Below the pieces are notes generated by a model. It did no database searches, was not told the DNA's origin, and saw nothing but the letters and a program-made list of their open reading frames with translations. From Streptomyces violaceusniger (GTDB lineage: Bacteria > Actinomycetota > Actinomycetes > Streptomycetales > Streptomycetaceae), in the NCBI GenBank assembly GCA_005405945.1, contig BJHW01000001.1, positions 7,006,001 to 7,070,000 on the forward strand: a stretch of DNA of 64,000 nt. The letters are read 5' to 3'. The position numbers were made by a program, and so were the translations under genes. Of the stretch, positions 25,572 through 34,350 are shown piece by piece (the stretch's first letter is position 1; each line of letters opens with the position of its first letter).

Positions 25572-27214
25572 CAACTCCCTCCCTTCACATATCCCGCGTC
25601 CTTCACCCGGATCAGCCCGTCGCCGAAGACTTTCAGCCCGGCGACCTTCTTCGTCACCGAGACGTAGTTCGTGGGCTGGATCAGATAGAGCACGGTGTGC
25701 GCGGCGCGGACGCGCTCCACGAGTTGGGCGTAGATCTTCTTGCGGGCGGGCCTGTCCGCGGTGGCGCCGCCCTCGGCGATCAGCCGGTCGATGGCGGGGT
25801 CGGAGAGCCCGCCGTAGTTCTGGGCGCCGCCGGTGCCGGCGAACGCGTCGATGTTGCCCGCCGGGTCGAGCCGCCCGGACCAGTTGGTGGTCGCCGCCTG
25901 GAAGTCGCCCGCGCGGGAGTGCTCCAGGCCGGTGGCGAACTCGGTGGGCGTCAGGCTCACCGCGAAGCCCGCCTCCTTGGCCATGGCCTGGATGACCTGG
26001 CCCAGCCGGTTGTCCTCCGGGGTGGTGCTGATCTGGAGCCGCACCCGGACCGGGGTGGCCACCCCGGCGGCCTTGAGCAGCCGCTTGGCCTTGGCCAGGT
26101 CGCGGGCCGGGCAGCGGGATCCGGTGGCGTACGGGGTGCCGGAGGGGAGCGGGCCGCAGGTGGGCCGGTAGCGGCCCTGGAAGACGATGGTGTTGATCAG
26201 ATCGCGGTCCAGGGAGAGGTCGAACGCCTCGCGCACCCGCACATCCCGCGCGATCGGGGTGTCGATCCGGCCCGGCGGCGCCCCGGCGCCCTTCGTATTG
26301 CCGATGTTGAGGGTCAGTCCGTAGTAGCCCAGCGAGGGGGAGTGAAACAGCTGGAGCCCGGGTTCGGTGAGCGCCCGGCCCACCTGCACCGGGTCCATCT
26401 GGTCGCCCACCTGGATGTCGCCGGACTGGAGGTTCGCCAGCCGGACGTTGCCGTCGGTGATGGTGCGGTAGACCACCCGCCGCAGATGGACCGCGTCGGC
26501 GTCGTAGTAGTTCGGGTCCTTGTCCAGCACGATGCGGTCGCCCACCACGCGCTCGGCGTAGCGGAACGGGCCGACGCAGGTGGGGTGGCTCGCGAAGCCC
26601 TTGCCGTAGCGCTTCAGCGCGGTCGGGGACATCACCATGCCCGCGCGGTCGGCGAGCAGCGCGAGCAGCGGGACGTACGGCTTGGTCAGCCGCAGCCGTA
26701 CGGTGTCGTCGTCGACCGCCTGGACGGAGGTGAGGGGCTTCAGCTCGCTCGCGCGGACCGAACCGGTCAGCGTCCGGTGGCGGTCGAGGGAGGTCTTGAC
26801 CGCCTTGGCGTCCATGCGGGTGCCGTCGGCGAACCGGACGCCACGCCGCAGCGTGATGGTGACGGTGCGGCCCCCGTCGCTGGTCGTGGGCGGGGCGGCG
26901 GCGAGCTGCGGCACGATCCGGTTCCCGGCGTCGACGTCGTAGAGCTTCTCGCATATCGCGGTGAACACGGTCCGGCCCACGGCGGTGCTGGCCAGGGTGG
27001 GGTCCAGCTTGTCCGGGTCCGATTTGAGGGCGATGGTCAGCGTTCCGCCGTCGCGGACCGGCCGGGGGTCGGTCATCCGGTCGGCGCCCACCTCGGCCGT
27101 GGGGGAGGCCAGGGAGGCGCAGCCGGCGGTGGCGCCGGCCACCAGCACGCACAGCACCCGGGCGGCGAGGGCGGCGGCGCGCGGTCGGTGGCGGGCGGGT
27201 GGGGGCCGGTCGCT
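25571..27214 (-). CDS. Peptide ABC transporter substrate-binding lipoprotein (start uncertain)
   Basis: SBP_bac_5 (DppA/OppA) family lipoprotein that captures peptides outside the membrane. The lipobox ATAGC follows a basic stretch and a hydrophobic core. The mature part has GGTLTIALKSDPDKLDP, VTITLRRGVRFADGTRM and the usual C-terminal VERVRAAHTVLYLIQPTNYVSV. The 5' end is unclear: the only GTG nearby (27157) would remove the basic part of the signal peptide, and the codons upstream run into the inverted-repeat element at 27215. The native start may have been displaced by that element. First gene of the importer operon. Confidence 0.88.
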   Translation of the reverse strand, partial: SDRPPPARHRPRAAALAARVLCVLVAGATAGCASLASPTAEVGADRMTDPRPVRDGGTLTIALKSDPDKLDPTLASTAVGRTVFTAICEKLYDVDAGNRIVPQLAAAPPTTSDGGRTVTITLRRGVRFADGTRMDAKAVKTSLDRHRTLTGSVRASELKPLTSVQAVDDDTVRLRLTKPYVPLLALLADRAGMVMSPTALKRYGKGFASHPTCVGPFRYAERVVGDRIVLDKDPNYYDADAVHLRRVVYRTITDGNVRLANLQSGDIQVGDQMDPVQVGRALTEPGLQLFHSPSLGYYGLTLNIGNTKGAGAPPGRIDTPIARDVRVREAFDLSLDRDLINTIVFQGRYRPTCGPLPSGTPYATGSRCPARDLAKAKRLLKAAGVATPVRVRLQISTTPEDNRLGQVIQAMAKEAGFAVSLTPTEFATGLEHSRAGDFQAATTNWSGRLDPAGNIDAFAGTGGAQNYGGLSDPAIDRLIAEGGATADRPARKKIYAQLVERVRAAHTVLYLIQPTNYVSVTKKVAGLKVFGDGLIRVKDAGYVKGGS

Positions 27215-27403
27215 AGGGCCCTTCTGACGGATCTCCGCGGCGTCGCGGCGTCCGGCACGCCCTCTCGCCGCACCGCACGAAAACCCAAGTAGCTCCGCTA
27301 CGAGGGTCTCCGCGCGGCACGCCGAGAGCACGCACCGGCTGCGGGCTTCGGCCGCTGCGCGGCGGGCGCTCCTTCCTCCACGGAGATCCGTCAGAAGGAC
27401 CCT
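27215..27403. mobile_element. MITE-like inverted-repeat element, copy 1
   Basis: Two 26-bp terminal inverted repeats (27215-27240 and 27378-27403) match at 24 of 26 positions and enclose 137 bp without a plausible gene. A related copy of one end (about 70 bp) is found at 30177-30247. Size, structure and repetition fit a non-autonomous miniature element; no target-site duplication was recognised. It sits exactly at the 5' end of the importer operon. Confidence 0.7.
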
Positions 27404-27499
27404 GGGTCCGCTCGTTCTTAGGCGCATGGCGGGATGCCTCACTGCCGGGGACGTTGGGGCGCGCGCTGCGGTGCGGCCAGGATGGCGCAGGGACAGCGG

Positions 27500-27520
27500 T
27501 TGGTCTATTGGTAGGACCAA
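27500..27520. promoter_or_regulatory. FadR/GntR-type operator
   Basis: TGGTAGGACCA (27509-27519) fits the FadR-subfamily operator pattern TNGTNNNACNA, and the wider region shows TTGGTC and GGACCAA arms. It lies between the FadR-type regulator gene and the divergent peptide-importer operon. Confidence 0.7.
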
Positions 27521-27686
27521 ATTGATGACGGTGGACGCTAGCGTGCGGACCCGGTGGCTCCGGTTGCCCGCCCGTCACCACCTGGTTAAATCCGCTCGCG
27601 CCGCCAGCCAGGAGGGGGCCGGGTGGACACCGGTGGTGGCGCCCGACGGGTGTGAGACTCTGGAGCACCGGCCGGACCGGAAAGCC

Positions 27687-27726
27687 GAAGAAGGCTGAGG
27701 AAACCTGAAGAAGGCGGAGGAAAGCC
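27687..27726 (+). repeat. 20-bp imperfect tandem repeat before the FadR-type gene
   Basis: Two A/G-rich 20-bp units, 27687-27706 and 27707-27726, match at 17 of 20 positions and include the GGAGG that probably serves as ribosome site for the ATG at 27732. Confidence 0.7.
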
Positions 27727-27731
27727 AGGAG

Positions 27732-28543
27732 ATGGACTGGCGGCAACTGCGGCACTCCACCCTGTCGAGGCCGGACGCCCTGGCCGTCGGCCTGGAGCGG
27801 CTGATCCTGAGCGGAGAGCTGGCGCCCGGTTCCCGCGTCCCCCGGAGCGGGAGCTGGCGGAGAGCCTCGGCGTCTCCCGGGGCTCGGTCCGCGAGGCGCT
27901 GCGCGCGCTCGCCTCACGCGGGCTGGTCGCCCGGCGCCCCGGCTCCGGCACCGTCGTCCTCGACCCGGGGGCCACTCCGCGCGGCGACGTCCTGGCCTCG
28001 GGGCTCGATGCCACGGCGGAGCTGCTGCAGGTCATGGAGGTGCGCGCGTGCATCGAGCCCTCGGTGACCGCGCGGGCCGCCCGCCGCGCCACCCCCTCCG
28101 ACATCGTCCAGCTGCACGCCCTGCTGGACGCGATGCGACGCGAGCCCACCCGGCAGGAGTTCACCGACCTGGACCGCACCTTCCACCGCGCCATCGCCCA
28201 GTACACCCGCAACCCCCTGCTGCTGCGGCTGCTGGACCGGGTCTACGAGATCGGCGAGCCCGGGCGGCGCGAGACCTCGCTGTCCGCCGCCCGCCGACGC
28301 GCCACGATCGAGGAGCACCAGGCCATCCTGCGGGCGATCGAGGCCCGCGACCCGGAGGCGGCCCGGGCGGCCTCGGAGGCGCATCTGGACTCGGTGCTGC
28401 ACCGGATCGAGGAGCAGCGGCGGCGCACGCAGGCGCGGGCGGATCCGGCGGGAGCCGAGGCCGTGGAGGCCGATCCACAAGATCCCAAAAAAAATTCCGA
28501 CGGGGATGTCGAGAACGCCGGACCGGCTCCGTCCCCGGGGTGA
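27732..28543 (+). CDS. FadR/GntR family transcriptional regulator (frameshifted near 27845)
   Basis: The start at 27732 opens the winged helix (LRHSTLSRPDALAVGLERLIL, SGELAPGSRVP). After one missing base near 27845 it continues PERELAESLGVSRGSVREALRALASRGLV and RRPGSGTVV, the GntR signature. The C-terminal FCD ligand domain follows, with EVRACIEPSVTARAA, DLDRTFHRAIAQYTRNPLL and an IEEHQAILRAIEARD block that includes metal-ligand His residues. Corrected length is about 270 residues. It is divergent from the peptide-importer operon with a matching operator between them, so it probably controls that operon in response to a small acid or an amino-acid derivative. Confidence 0.85.
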
Positions 28544-28585
28544 ACGCGACCACAATGGGCCGCATCCGCATCAAGGAGAACCACG

Positions 28586-29005
28586 ATGGCCAAGTACCTG
28601 CTGCTGAAGCACTACCGCGGCGCCCCGGCTCCGGTGAACAACGTGCCGATGGACCAGTGGACGCCGGAGGAGATCTCGGCGCACGTGCAGTTCATGAACG
28701 ACTTCGCGGCCCGGCTGGAGAAGACCGGCGAGTTCGTCGACGGTCAGGCGCTCGCCCCGGAGGGGTCGTGGGTGCGGTACGACGGCGAGGGGCGGCCGCC
28801 GGTCACCGACGGTCCGTTCGCCGAGACCAAGGACCTCATCGCGGGCTGGATGGTGATCGACGTCGACAGCCACGAGCGCGCCGTCGAGCTGGCCGGTGAG
28901 CTGTCGGCCGCTCCGGGGAAGGACGGGAAGCCGATCCACGAGTGGCTGGAGGTGCGCCCGTTCCTGGCCGCCAAGCCCAGCACCACGGAGTGCACCTTCA
29001 AGTGA
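28586..29005 (+). CDS. YCII-related DGPF-domain protein
   Basis: 139 residues. KYLLLKHYRGAPAP opens a YCII-like alpha/beta fold and VTDGPFAETKDLIAGWMVIDV contains the DGPF motif that names the family. Genes of this type sit directly beside ECF41/ECF42-like sigma factors, as here, where the stop overlaps the sigma-factor GTG as GTGA. Known DGPF genes are targets of ECF42 factors; an enzymatic role is not proven. A strong ribosome site (AAGGAG) precedes the ATG. Confidence 0.9.
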   Translation: MAKYLLLKHYRGAPAPVNNVPMDQWTPEEISAHVQFMNDFAARLEKTGEFVDGQALAPEGSWVRYDGEGRPPVTDGPFAETKDLIAGWMVIDVDSHERAVELAGELSAAPGKDGKPIHEWLEVRPFLAAKPSTTECTFK

Positions 29006-30189
29006 CGCAGATGGACGAGGCCCTGATCAGGAGCCTCACGCCGGGCGTGCTCGGCGTCCTCGTCCGCCGCGGAGCCGACTTCGCGGCGGCCGAGGACGCC
29101 GTACAGGACGCGCTGATCGAGGCGGTCCGCGTCTGGCCGACCGATCCGCCGAGGGACGCCAAGGGCTGGCTGGTCACCGTGGCCTGGCGCAAGTTCCTCG
29201 ACGCGACCCGGGCGGACGCGGCCCGGCGCAGGCGTGAGGACCTCGTCGAGGAGGAGCCGGCGCCCGGGCCCGTGGCCTCGGCGGACGACACGCTCCAGCT
29301 CTACTTCCTGTGCGCCCACCCGTCGCTGACGCCGTCGTCCGCCGTCGCGCTCACGCTGCGCGCGGTCGGCGGGCTCACCACCCGCCAGATCGCCCAGGCG
29401 TATCTGGTGCCGGAGGCGACCATGGCGCAGCGCATCAGCCGGGCCAAGCGCACCGTCTCCGGCGTACGGTTCGACCAGCCCGGCGACGTCGCCACCGTGC
29501 TGCGCGTGCTGTACCTGGTCTTCAACGAGGGCTACTCGGGCGACGTCGACCTCGCCGCCGAGGCCATCCGGCTCACCCGGCAGCTCGCGGCCGCGATCGA
29601 CCACCCCGAGGTGGCGGGGCTGCTCGCCCTCATGCTGCTCCACCACGCCCGGCGCGCCACCCGGACCGCGCCCGACGGCAGCCTGGTGCCGCTCGCCGAG
29701 CAGGACCGCGGCCGGTGGGACACCAAGGCGATCGCCGAGGGGGTGGAGATCCTTCAGGCGGCCCTGGCCCGCGACCGGCTGGGCGAGTTCCAGGCCCAGG
29801 CCGCCATCGCGGCCCTCCACGCGGACGCGCCCACCGCCGAGGAGACCGACTGGGTGCAGATCGTGGAGTGGTACGACGAGCTCGCGGCCCTGACCGACAG
29901 CCCGGTCGTCCGGCTCAACCGCGCGGTGGCGGTCGGCGAGGCCGACGGACCGCGCGCCGGGCTGGCCGCGCTCGCGGAACTGGACGCGTCCTCCCCCAGC
30001 TCTTCGGGCAGGGGGCACCCCTTGCCCCGCCACGCGGCGGTGGCGGCGTACCTCCACGAGCGCGACGGCGACCTGGCGACGGCGGCGCGGCTGTACACGG
30101 AGGCGGCCCACAAGGCATCCAACCTCGCCGAACGCGACTACCTGACCCGCCAGGCCGCCCGGCTCAACACCGGCCCAGGGTCCTTCTGA
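29002..30189 (+). CDS. ECF42-type RNA polymerase sigma factor
   Basis: 395 residues. Region 2 at about residues 10-65 (DFAAAEDAVQDALIEA, KGWLVTVAWRKFLDATR) and region 4 at about 110-155 (TLRAVGGLTTRQIAQAYLVPEATMAQRISRAK) are followed by a C-terminal extension of about 230 residues (LYLVFNEGYSGDV, HHARRATRTAPDGSLVPLAEQDR, VVRLNRAVAVGEADGP). That extension defines ECF42 and is needed for activity in place of an anti-sigma factor. The GTG at 29002 overlaps the DGPF stop; the ATG at 29011 is an alternative. Two oddities: a short palindromic insertion at 29991-30025 adds about 12 residues, and the last codons and stop lie inside the MITE-like element copy at 30177. Confidence 0.9.
   Translation: MTQMDEALIRSLTPGVLGVLVRRGADFAAAEDAVQDALIEAVRVWPTDPPRDAKGWLVTVAWRKFLDATRADAARRRREDLVEEEPAPGPVASADDTLQLYFLCAHPSLTPSSAVALTLRAVGGLTTRQIAQAYLVPEATMAQRISRAKRTVSGVRFDQPGDVATVLRVLYLVFNEGYSGDVDLAAEAIRLTRQLAAAIDHPEVAGLLALMLLHHARRATRTAPDGSLVPLAEQDRGRWDTKAIAEGVEILQAALARDRLGEFQAQAAIAALHADAPTAEETDWVQIVEWYDELAALTDSPVVRLNRAVAVGEADGPRAGLAALAELDASSPSSSGRGHPLPRHAAVAAYLHERDGDLATAARLYTEAAHKASNLAERDYLTRQAARLNTGPGSF
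29991..30025 (+). repeat. Short palindromic insertion inside the sigma-factor gene
   Basis: A C5 run and a G5 run flank a 13-base core, followed by C-rich sequence. It encodes a Ser/Gly-rich segment (DASSPSSSGRGHPLP) that interrupts a helical region. It keeps frame and resembles small C/G-run palindromes scattered through Streptomyces genomes. Confidence 0.5.
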
Positions 30190-30247
30190 CGGATCTCCGT
30201 GGAGGAAGGAGCGCCCGCCGCGCAGCGGCCGAAGACCGCAGCCGGGC
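30177..30247. mobile_element. MITE-like element, copy 2 (one end only)
   Basis: The 26 bp at 30177-30202 are identical to the outer arm of copy 1 (reverse complement of 27378-27403), and homology continues inward for about 45 bp with very few differences, then stops. It supplies the last residues and stop codon (30187-30189) of the ECF42 sigma-factor gene. Confidence 0.7.
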
Positions 30248-30296
30248 CTAGCGCGCTGACGGGCCGCGCCACGGGCCCGTCGACGAGGACGTCGGC

Positions 30297-30884
30297 TCAC
30301 GGGCGGACGTAGCGGTCGGGGTTGCCCTGCGGCCAGTTGATGGTGAGGCTCTGGCCGTCCCCGCTGACCACGGCGTGGCCGCCGGAGATGGTCTCGCCCT
30401 GGCAGGTCATGGTCACGGCCATGCTCGCGCTGATCGTCCCGGGGCAGGACTTGCCCTGGTACCCCACGCTGAGGGAACCGCCGGACACGGTCATCACGAG
30501 CGGCTTGCCGTTCGGGTCACGCACCGTGGAGTACCACGTGCCCTGCACGCTCGCCGGGGCGCCCGCGCGGGTCGGCGCGGGGGCCTGCGTCTTCGGGGCC
30601 GTACGGCGCGGGGCCGGGGTGGTGCCGTCGGCGGTGCGGGTGGCCCGGGGGCTGCTCGGGCTCGGGCTGGGGCTCTTGGCGGGCTTCGTACGGCTCGGGC
30701 TGGGGCTCGCACTGGTGGGAGCGGCGGACGCGGTGCCGCGTTCCGCGTCGTCCGCCTGCTGAGCGGCCGCCGTCTTGTCGGAGGCGCCGGACGACTCGGC
30801 GCCCTTGTCGTCGTTGCCGCAGCCGGTCAGCGCCAGAGCCAGCACCGCGACGGCCACGGTGGTGGCCGCATTCATTTTCCGCAC
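30297..30884 (-). CDS. Secreted lipoprotein, Ser/Pro/Thr-rich linker
   Basis: 195 residues. A lipoprotein signal (MRKMNAATTVAVAVLALAL, lipobox LTGC) is followed by a disordered linker of about 90 residues rich in Ala, Ser, Pro and Thr. A small C-terminal beta domain comes next (VQGTWYSTVRDPNGKPLVMTV, SVGYQGKSCPGTISASM, LTINWPQGNPDRYVRP). The architecture suggests a surface domain held away from the membrane. Function unknown. It is convergent with the ECF42 gene. Confidence 0.82.
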   Translation of the reverse strand: MRKMNAATTVAVAVLALALTGCGNDDKGAESSGASDKTAAAQQADDAERGTASAAPTSASPSPSRTKPAKSPSPSPSSPRATRTADGTTPAPRRTAPKTQAPAPTRAGAPASVQGTWYSTVRDPNGKPLVMTVSGGSLSVGYQGKSCPGTISASMAVTMTCQGETISGGHAVVSGDGQSLTINWPQGNPDRYVRP

Positions 30885-31021
30885 GAGAATCCCTGATATT
30901 CCTGAGTGAACGGGGAAGGCATGAGGGAAGATCTTGACAGGCGGATACGCCGAAGCTCCACAGATTCCGGAGATGTTCTCCAGGAAATGTTTACTGGAAT
31001 CCGGATCAGTTTCCCGTGGCG

Positions 31022-31074
31022 GCCTTCTCGCAGAGCTTTCTCACGTCGCCTTCTCGCGGAGGCTTTCTCACGGT
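31022..31074. repeat. 27-bp tandem repeat, two copies
   Basis: Copies at 31022-31047 and 31048-31074 share GCCTTCTCGC, GAG and CTTTCTCACG blocks with a one-base length difference. They span the 3' end of the LysR gene and its downstream region. Confidence 0.75.
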
Positions 31075-32054
31075 GTCCGCGGATGGGAGCCGGGCGCGTA
31101 GACCACCGACCACGGGCGGGGCCCGCTGGTCTCCTCCGGAGGGGTGAGCGGCCGCTTCGGCGGGTCCTCCCGGGCGATGACCTCCGCGGCGATCCGGGCG
31201 AACGGACGAGCCGCCGGATGGGGCGAATGCGCAGGCCATACGGCGGACATCCACAGCATCAGGGGACGCCCGGCCAGGGGGCGCCAGGCGGCCCGCGGCT
31301 CCTTGCCCGCCACCCGCCCGTCGTCGAACGCCACCCCGCGCCCCGACGCCACCAGGCCCAGCAGGAATTCGGGATTGCGGGCGTGACGGACCGCGGGCGG
31401 GGCGAAACCGCCCTCCCGGCAGATGTCGAGAATCCGGTCGTACCACCCCGGCGCCGCGGCCCGGGGAAAGAGGAACAGTTCATGGCCGGTCAGGTCCGCC
31501 AGGGACACCTCGGAAAGGCGGGCCAGTGGAGAGGAGCGGGGCAGCACGACCCCCAACTCGATTCCGGCCGACGGCCCCACCACCAGATCGTCGGCGTCCG
31601 CCACCGGGTGGTGCACCAGACCCACGTCGAGCCGGGCGGCGGCGAGCAGCCGCACCTGCTCGGCCGTGTCCACCTCCTGGAGGTCGATCCGCAGCCCCGG
31701 GAACTCCTCCGCGCACGCCGACAGCAGGGCGTGCAACGTCCGGGCGGGCGTCTGCGGCGGTACGCCCGCCCGCAGCGTGCCCAGCTCCCCGTCGCGGACC
31801 CGCGCCATGACCGTACGCAACCGCTCCTCGCGGGCGAGCAGTTCGCGCGCCTCGTCCAGCAGCAGCGCACCCGCGGCGGTGAGCCGCACCTGGCGGGCCG
31901 AGCGGTCGAACAGCTCCAGCCCCAGCTCCCGCTCCAGCCGCCGGATGGACTGGCTCAGCGGCGGCTGTGCCATGCCGAGGAGATCGGCGGCCCGGCTGAA
32001 GTGCAGCTCCTCCGCGACGACAATGAACAGACGCAGGTGGCGTATCAGATCCAC
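31068..32054 (-). CDS. LysR family transcriptional regulator
   Basis: 328 residues. The N-terminal HTH (LRLFIVVAEELHFSRAADLLGMAQPPLSQSIRRLERELG) is classic LysR, and the effector domain shows LRAGVPPQTPARTLHALLSA and GLVHHPVADADDL. It is divergent from the class A beta-lactamase-like gene, 39 bases away, a typical ampR/ampC-style arrangement, so control of that gene is likely. The last 20 or so residues (PLTPPEETSGPRPWS onward) look non-conserved and read into a tandem repeat. Confidence 0.9.
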   Translation of the reverse strand: MDLIRHLRLFIVVAEELHFSRAADLLGMAQPPLSQSIRRLERELGLELFDRSARQVRLTAAGALLLDEARELLAREERLRTVMARVRDGELGTLRAGVPPQTPARTLHALLSACAEEFPGLRIDLQEVDTAEQVRLLAAARLDVGLVHHPVADADDLVVGPSAGIELGVVLPRSSPLARLSEVSLADLTGHELFLFPRAAAPGWYDRILDICREGGFAPPAVRHARNPEFLLGLVASGRGVAFDDGRVAGKEPRAAWRPLAGRPLMLWMSAVWPAHSPHPAARPFARIAAEVIAREDPPKRPLTPPEETSGPRPWSVVYAPGSHPRTP

Positions 32055-32093
32055 CGGCCGACCCTATGCGACGCCGGAGGGACGAGGGGGAGC

Positions 32094-33000
32094 GTGGTGG
32101 GGCACCCACTGGACACGACGCTGATCGAGAAGCGGATCGCGGAGGTGTTCGCGGAGGCGGATGCCGAGGGCCGACTGCACGCGGTGGACATCGACGCGCC
32201 CGGGCACGAGATCGGCCTCGGCGTGGATGACCAGGTCGTCATCGCCTCCGTGTTCAAGATCCTGCTGGTGCTGGAGCTCGCCCGGCAGGCCGACGCCGGA
32301 CAGCTCGACCCGCGCGAACGCGTGGTCATCACCGCCCCGACCGCCTCGGCGGCTGGGGCACCGCGGGCTGCGCCGACGATGTCGAGATGTCCCTGCGCGA
32401 CCTGGCGTACTTCGCGCTGTCGGTGAGCGACAACGCCGCCGCGGACGCGCTGCTGCGCCGGGTCGGCCTCGACACGGTGCGGCTGCTGGCGGCCGAACTG
32501 GGCCTGGACCGCACACGGATCGTCGGCGGGCCCCGGGAGCTGCTGGAGTCGATGTTCGAGGACGCGGGCGCGACGGACGAGGCGGAGTTCGCCGCCGTCT
32601 ATCCGACGCTGGCCTTCCAGCGGCTGCGCCGCTTCCGCGTCCTGGACCCCCGGCACACCACCTCCAGCACCCCCGCGACATCACCACCCTGCTGCGCCTG
32701 ATCTGGCGGGACCGGGCCGGTTCGCCGGCGGCGTGCGCGCTGGTGCGGGAGCTGATGTCCCGCCAGGTCTTCCGTCAGCGGCTGGCCTCCGGCTTCCCCG
32801 ACGACGTCCTGGTCGCGGCGAAGACGGGCACGCTGCCGAGCCTCCACATCGAGGCGGGCGTCGTCCGCTACCCGGACGGCGGCCGGTACGCGGTCGCGGT
32901 GTTCGCCCGTACGGCCTCGGCCGCGGCGGCGCGTACGGCGGTGGACGCGGCGATCGGGCGGGCGGCGCGGCTGGCGGTGGATGCGCTCAGGCGCGGCTGA
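32094..33000 (+). CDS. Class A beta-lactamase-like serine hydrolase (two frameshifts)
   Basis: All three active-site motifs are visible: SVFK (Ser52-x-x-Lys55) in the first part, SDN (SVSDNAAADALLRR) in the second and KTG (LVAAKTGTLPS) in the third. The parts lie in successive frames with breaks near 32350 and 32665, each fitting one missing base; corrected length is about 302 residues. There is no signal peptide at the chosen GTG (32094), so it is probably cytoplasmic or its start lies elsewhere; the family includes both beta-lactamases and other hydrolases. It is divergent from a LysR regulator. Confidence 0.8.
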
Positions 33001-33083
33001 CCTGGTCTGATACGGAACCGGATATGACGCGGGTACCGAGCTGATCTTGGACGGTGGGCCGGGGGAGCTGCTCTGCTGTGCCC

Positions 33084-34054
33084 ATGACCGCCAAGAGAGC
33101 ATCGCGCTTCAACCGCCGTCTGCTGATCCGGGGAGCGGCGGCCGGCGCGGCCGTACCCGCCGTCCTCCCCACGACCGCCCGGGCAGCCGCCGGGACGGCA
33201 TCCCGCACTCCCAGCAGTGCGAAGACTTCGGACGCGACCTTCCAATGGCTCGGTACGAGCGGCTGGCGCATCGACACCGACGGCCGGACGATCCTGTTCG
33301 ATCCCTTTCTGAGCCGCTTCGAAACCGGGCTGTTCAAGCAGAGCTTCAATCCCAAGACGCCGCTGACCACCGACGGCGAGACGATCGACCGCCACATGGG
33401 CCGCCCCGAGCTGATCCTGGTCAGCCACAGCCACTGGGACCACCTCAACGACGTTCCCTACATCGCCGCGGCCGCCCCGGACGCGCGGATCGTCGGCACC
33501 GAGACCACGTACCACCTGCTCCGCGCCTTCGGCGTCGACAAGGCCAGGATCGCCGTGGTCAAGGGCGGTGAGGCGCTGGACTTCGACGGCCTGGTGGTCG
33601 AGGCGGTCTCCAGCCGCCACAGCCGTAACGACGCCTACAGCTACTTCGTCCCCGGCACCCTCACCAGCCCTCCGCCCCGCCCCCAGACCGTCTCCGACCT
33701 GCCGGAAGGCGACACCCTCGCCTTCCAGGTCACCCTGCCCGACGGGCTCTCCGCCTTCCTCATGGGAGCGAGCGACTTCAGCGAACGGGACGCCGCCGGT
33801 CTGCGCCCCGACGTGGCCATGGTCGCCACCCCCAGCACCTCCGCCACCCACCGCTACGCCCCCGCCTGCTGAAGGCGCTCGGCCACCCCGCCACCGTGGT
33901 CCCCGTGCACTGGGACAACTTCGAACTCCCCCTGGACGAGGGCGCCCACCGCGATTCCACGATGGACCTGGACGGTTTCCTCGCCCGGATCCGCGAGACC
34001 AGCCCCGGCTCGCGCATCCTGCTGCCGGAGTACCTGACGCCGTACCGCTTTTGA
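33084..34054 (+). CDS. Tat-exported MBL-fold metallo-hydrolase (frameshifted near 33865)
   Basis: The N-terminus has a twin-arginine signal (NRRLLIRGAAAGAAVPAVLP) ending near ARAAA. The MBL domain follows, with WLGTSGWRI, ILFDPFLSRF and the metal motif SHSHWDH (HxHxDH), then SSRHSRNDAYSYF. One C is missing near 33865; the restored frame reads LKALGHPATVVPVHWDNFELPLD, with a later metal-ligand His, and ends at 34054. Corrected length is about 323 residues. This UlaG/romA-like type hydrolyses lactones or phosphoesters; substrate unknown. Export by Tat suggests folding with metal in the cytoplasm. Confidence 0.83.
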
Positions 34055-34350
34055 CCCATGACCGGTTGCCCGCCGTCGCCGACCGGGTGAACGAAGAGTT
34101 AAGCGGCCCGAAAAAAGTGGTTACGGCGATGTCGTTATTTCTTGTGCGACTCTCTTCGAATACCGCGGTGACCTGCGACTGCGGGAAAGCTGCGGGGAAC
34201 TAGGGAATTACCGGAGCAACCGCTTGCCGTCCCTCACGGTCTACCGGGGCGATCGGAAACACCACATCGCCGATCGCCGGCACCCGGTGAATGAACCGCG
34301 CTTTCTCCGCCGGCCCGATCGGCACTGACCACACGAAGGGCCAATTCCCT

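Noticed and set aside
30906..32093. Long plus-strand frame running into the beta-lactamase-like gene
   Set aside because: It is antisense to the LysR gene; family similarity begins only at the GTG near 32094.
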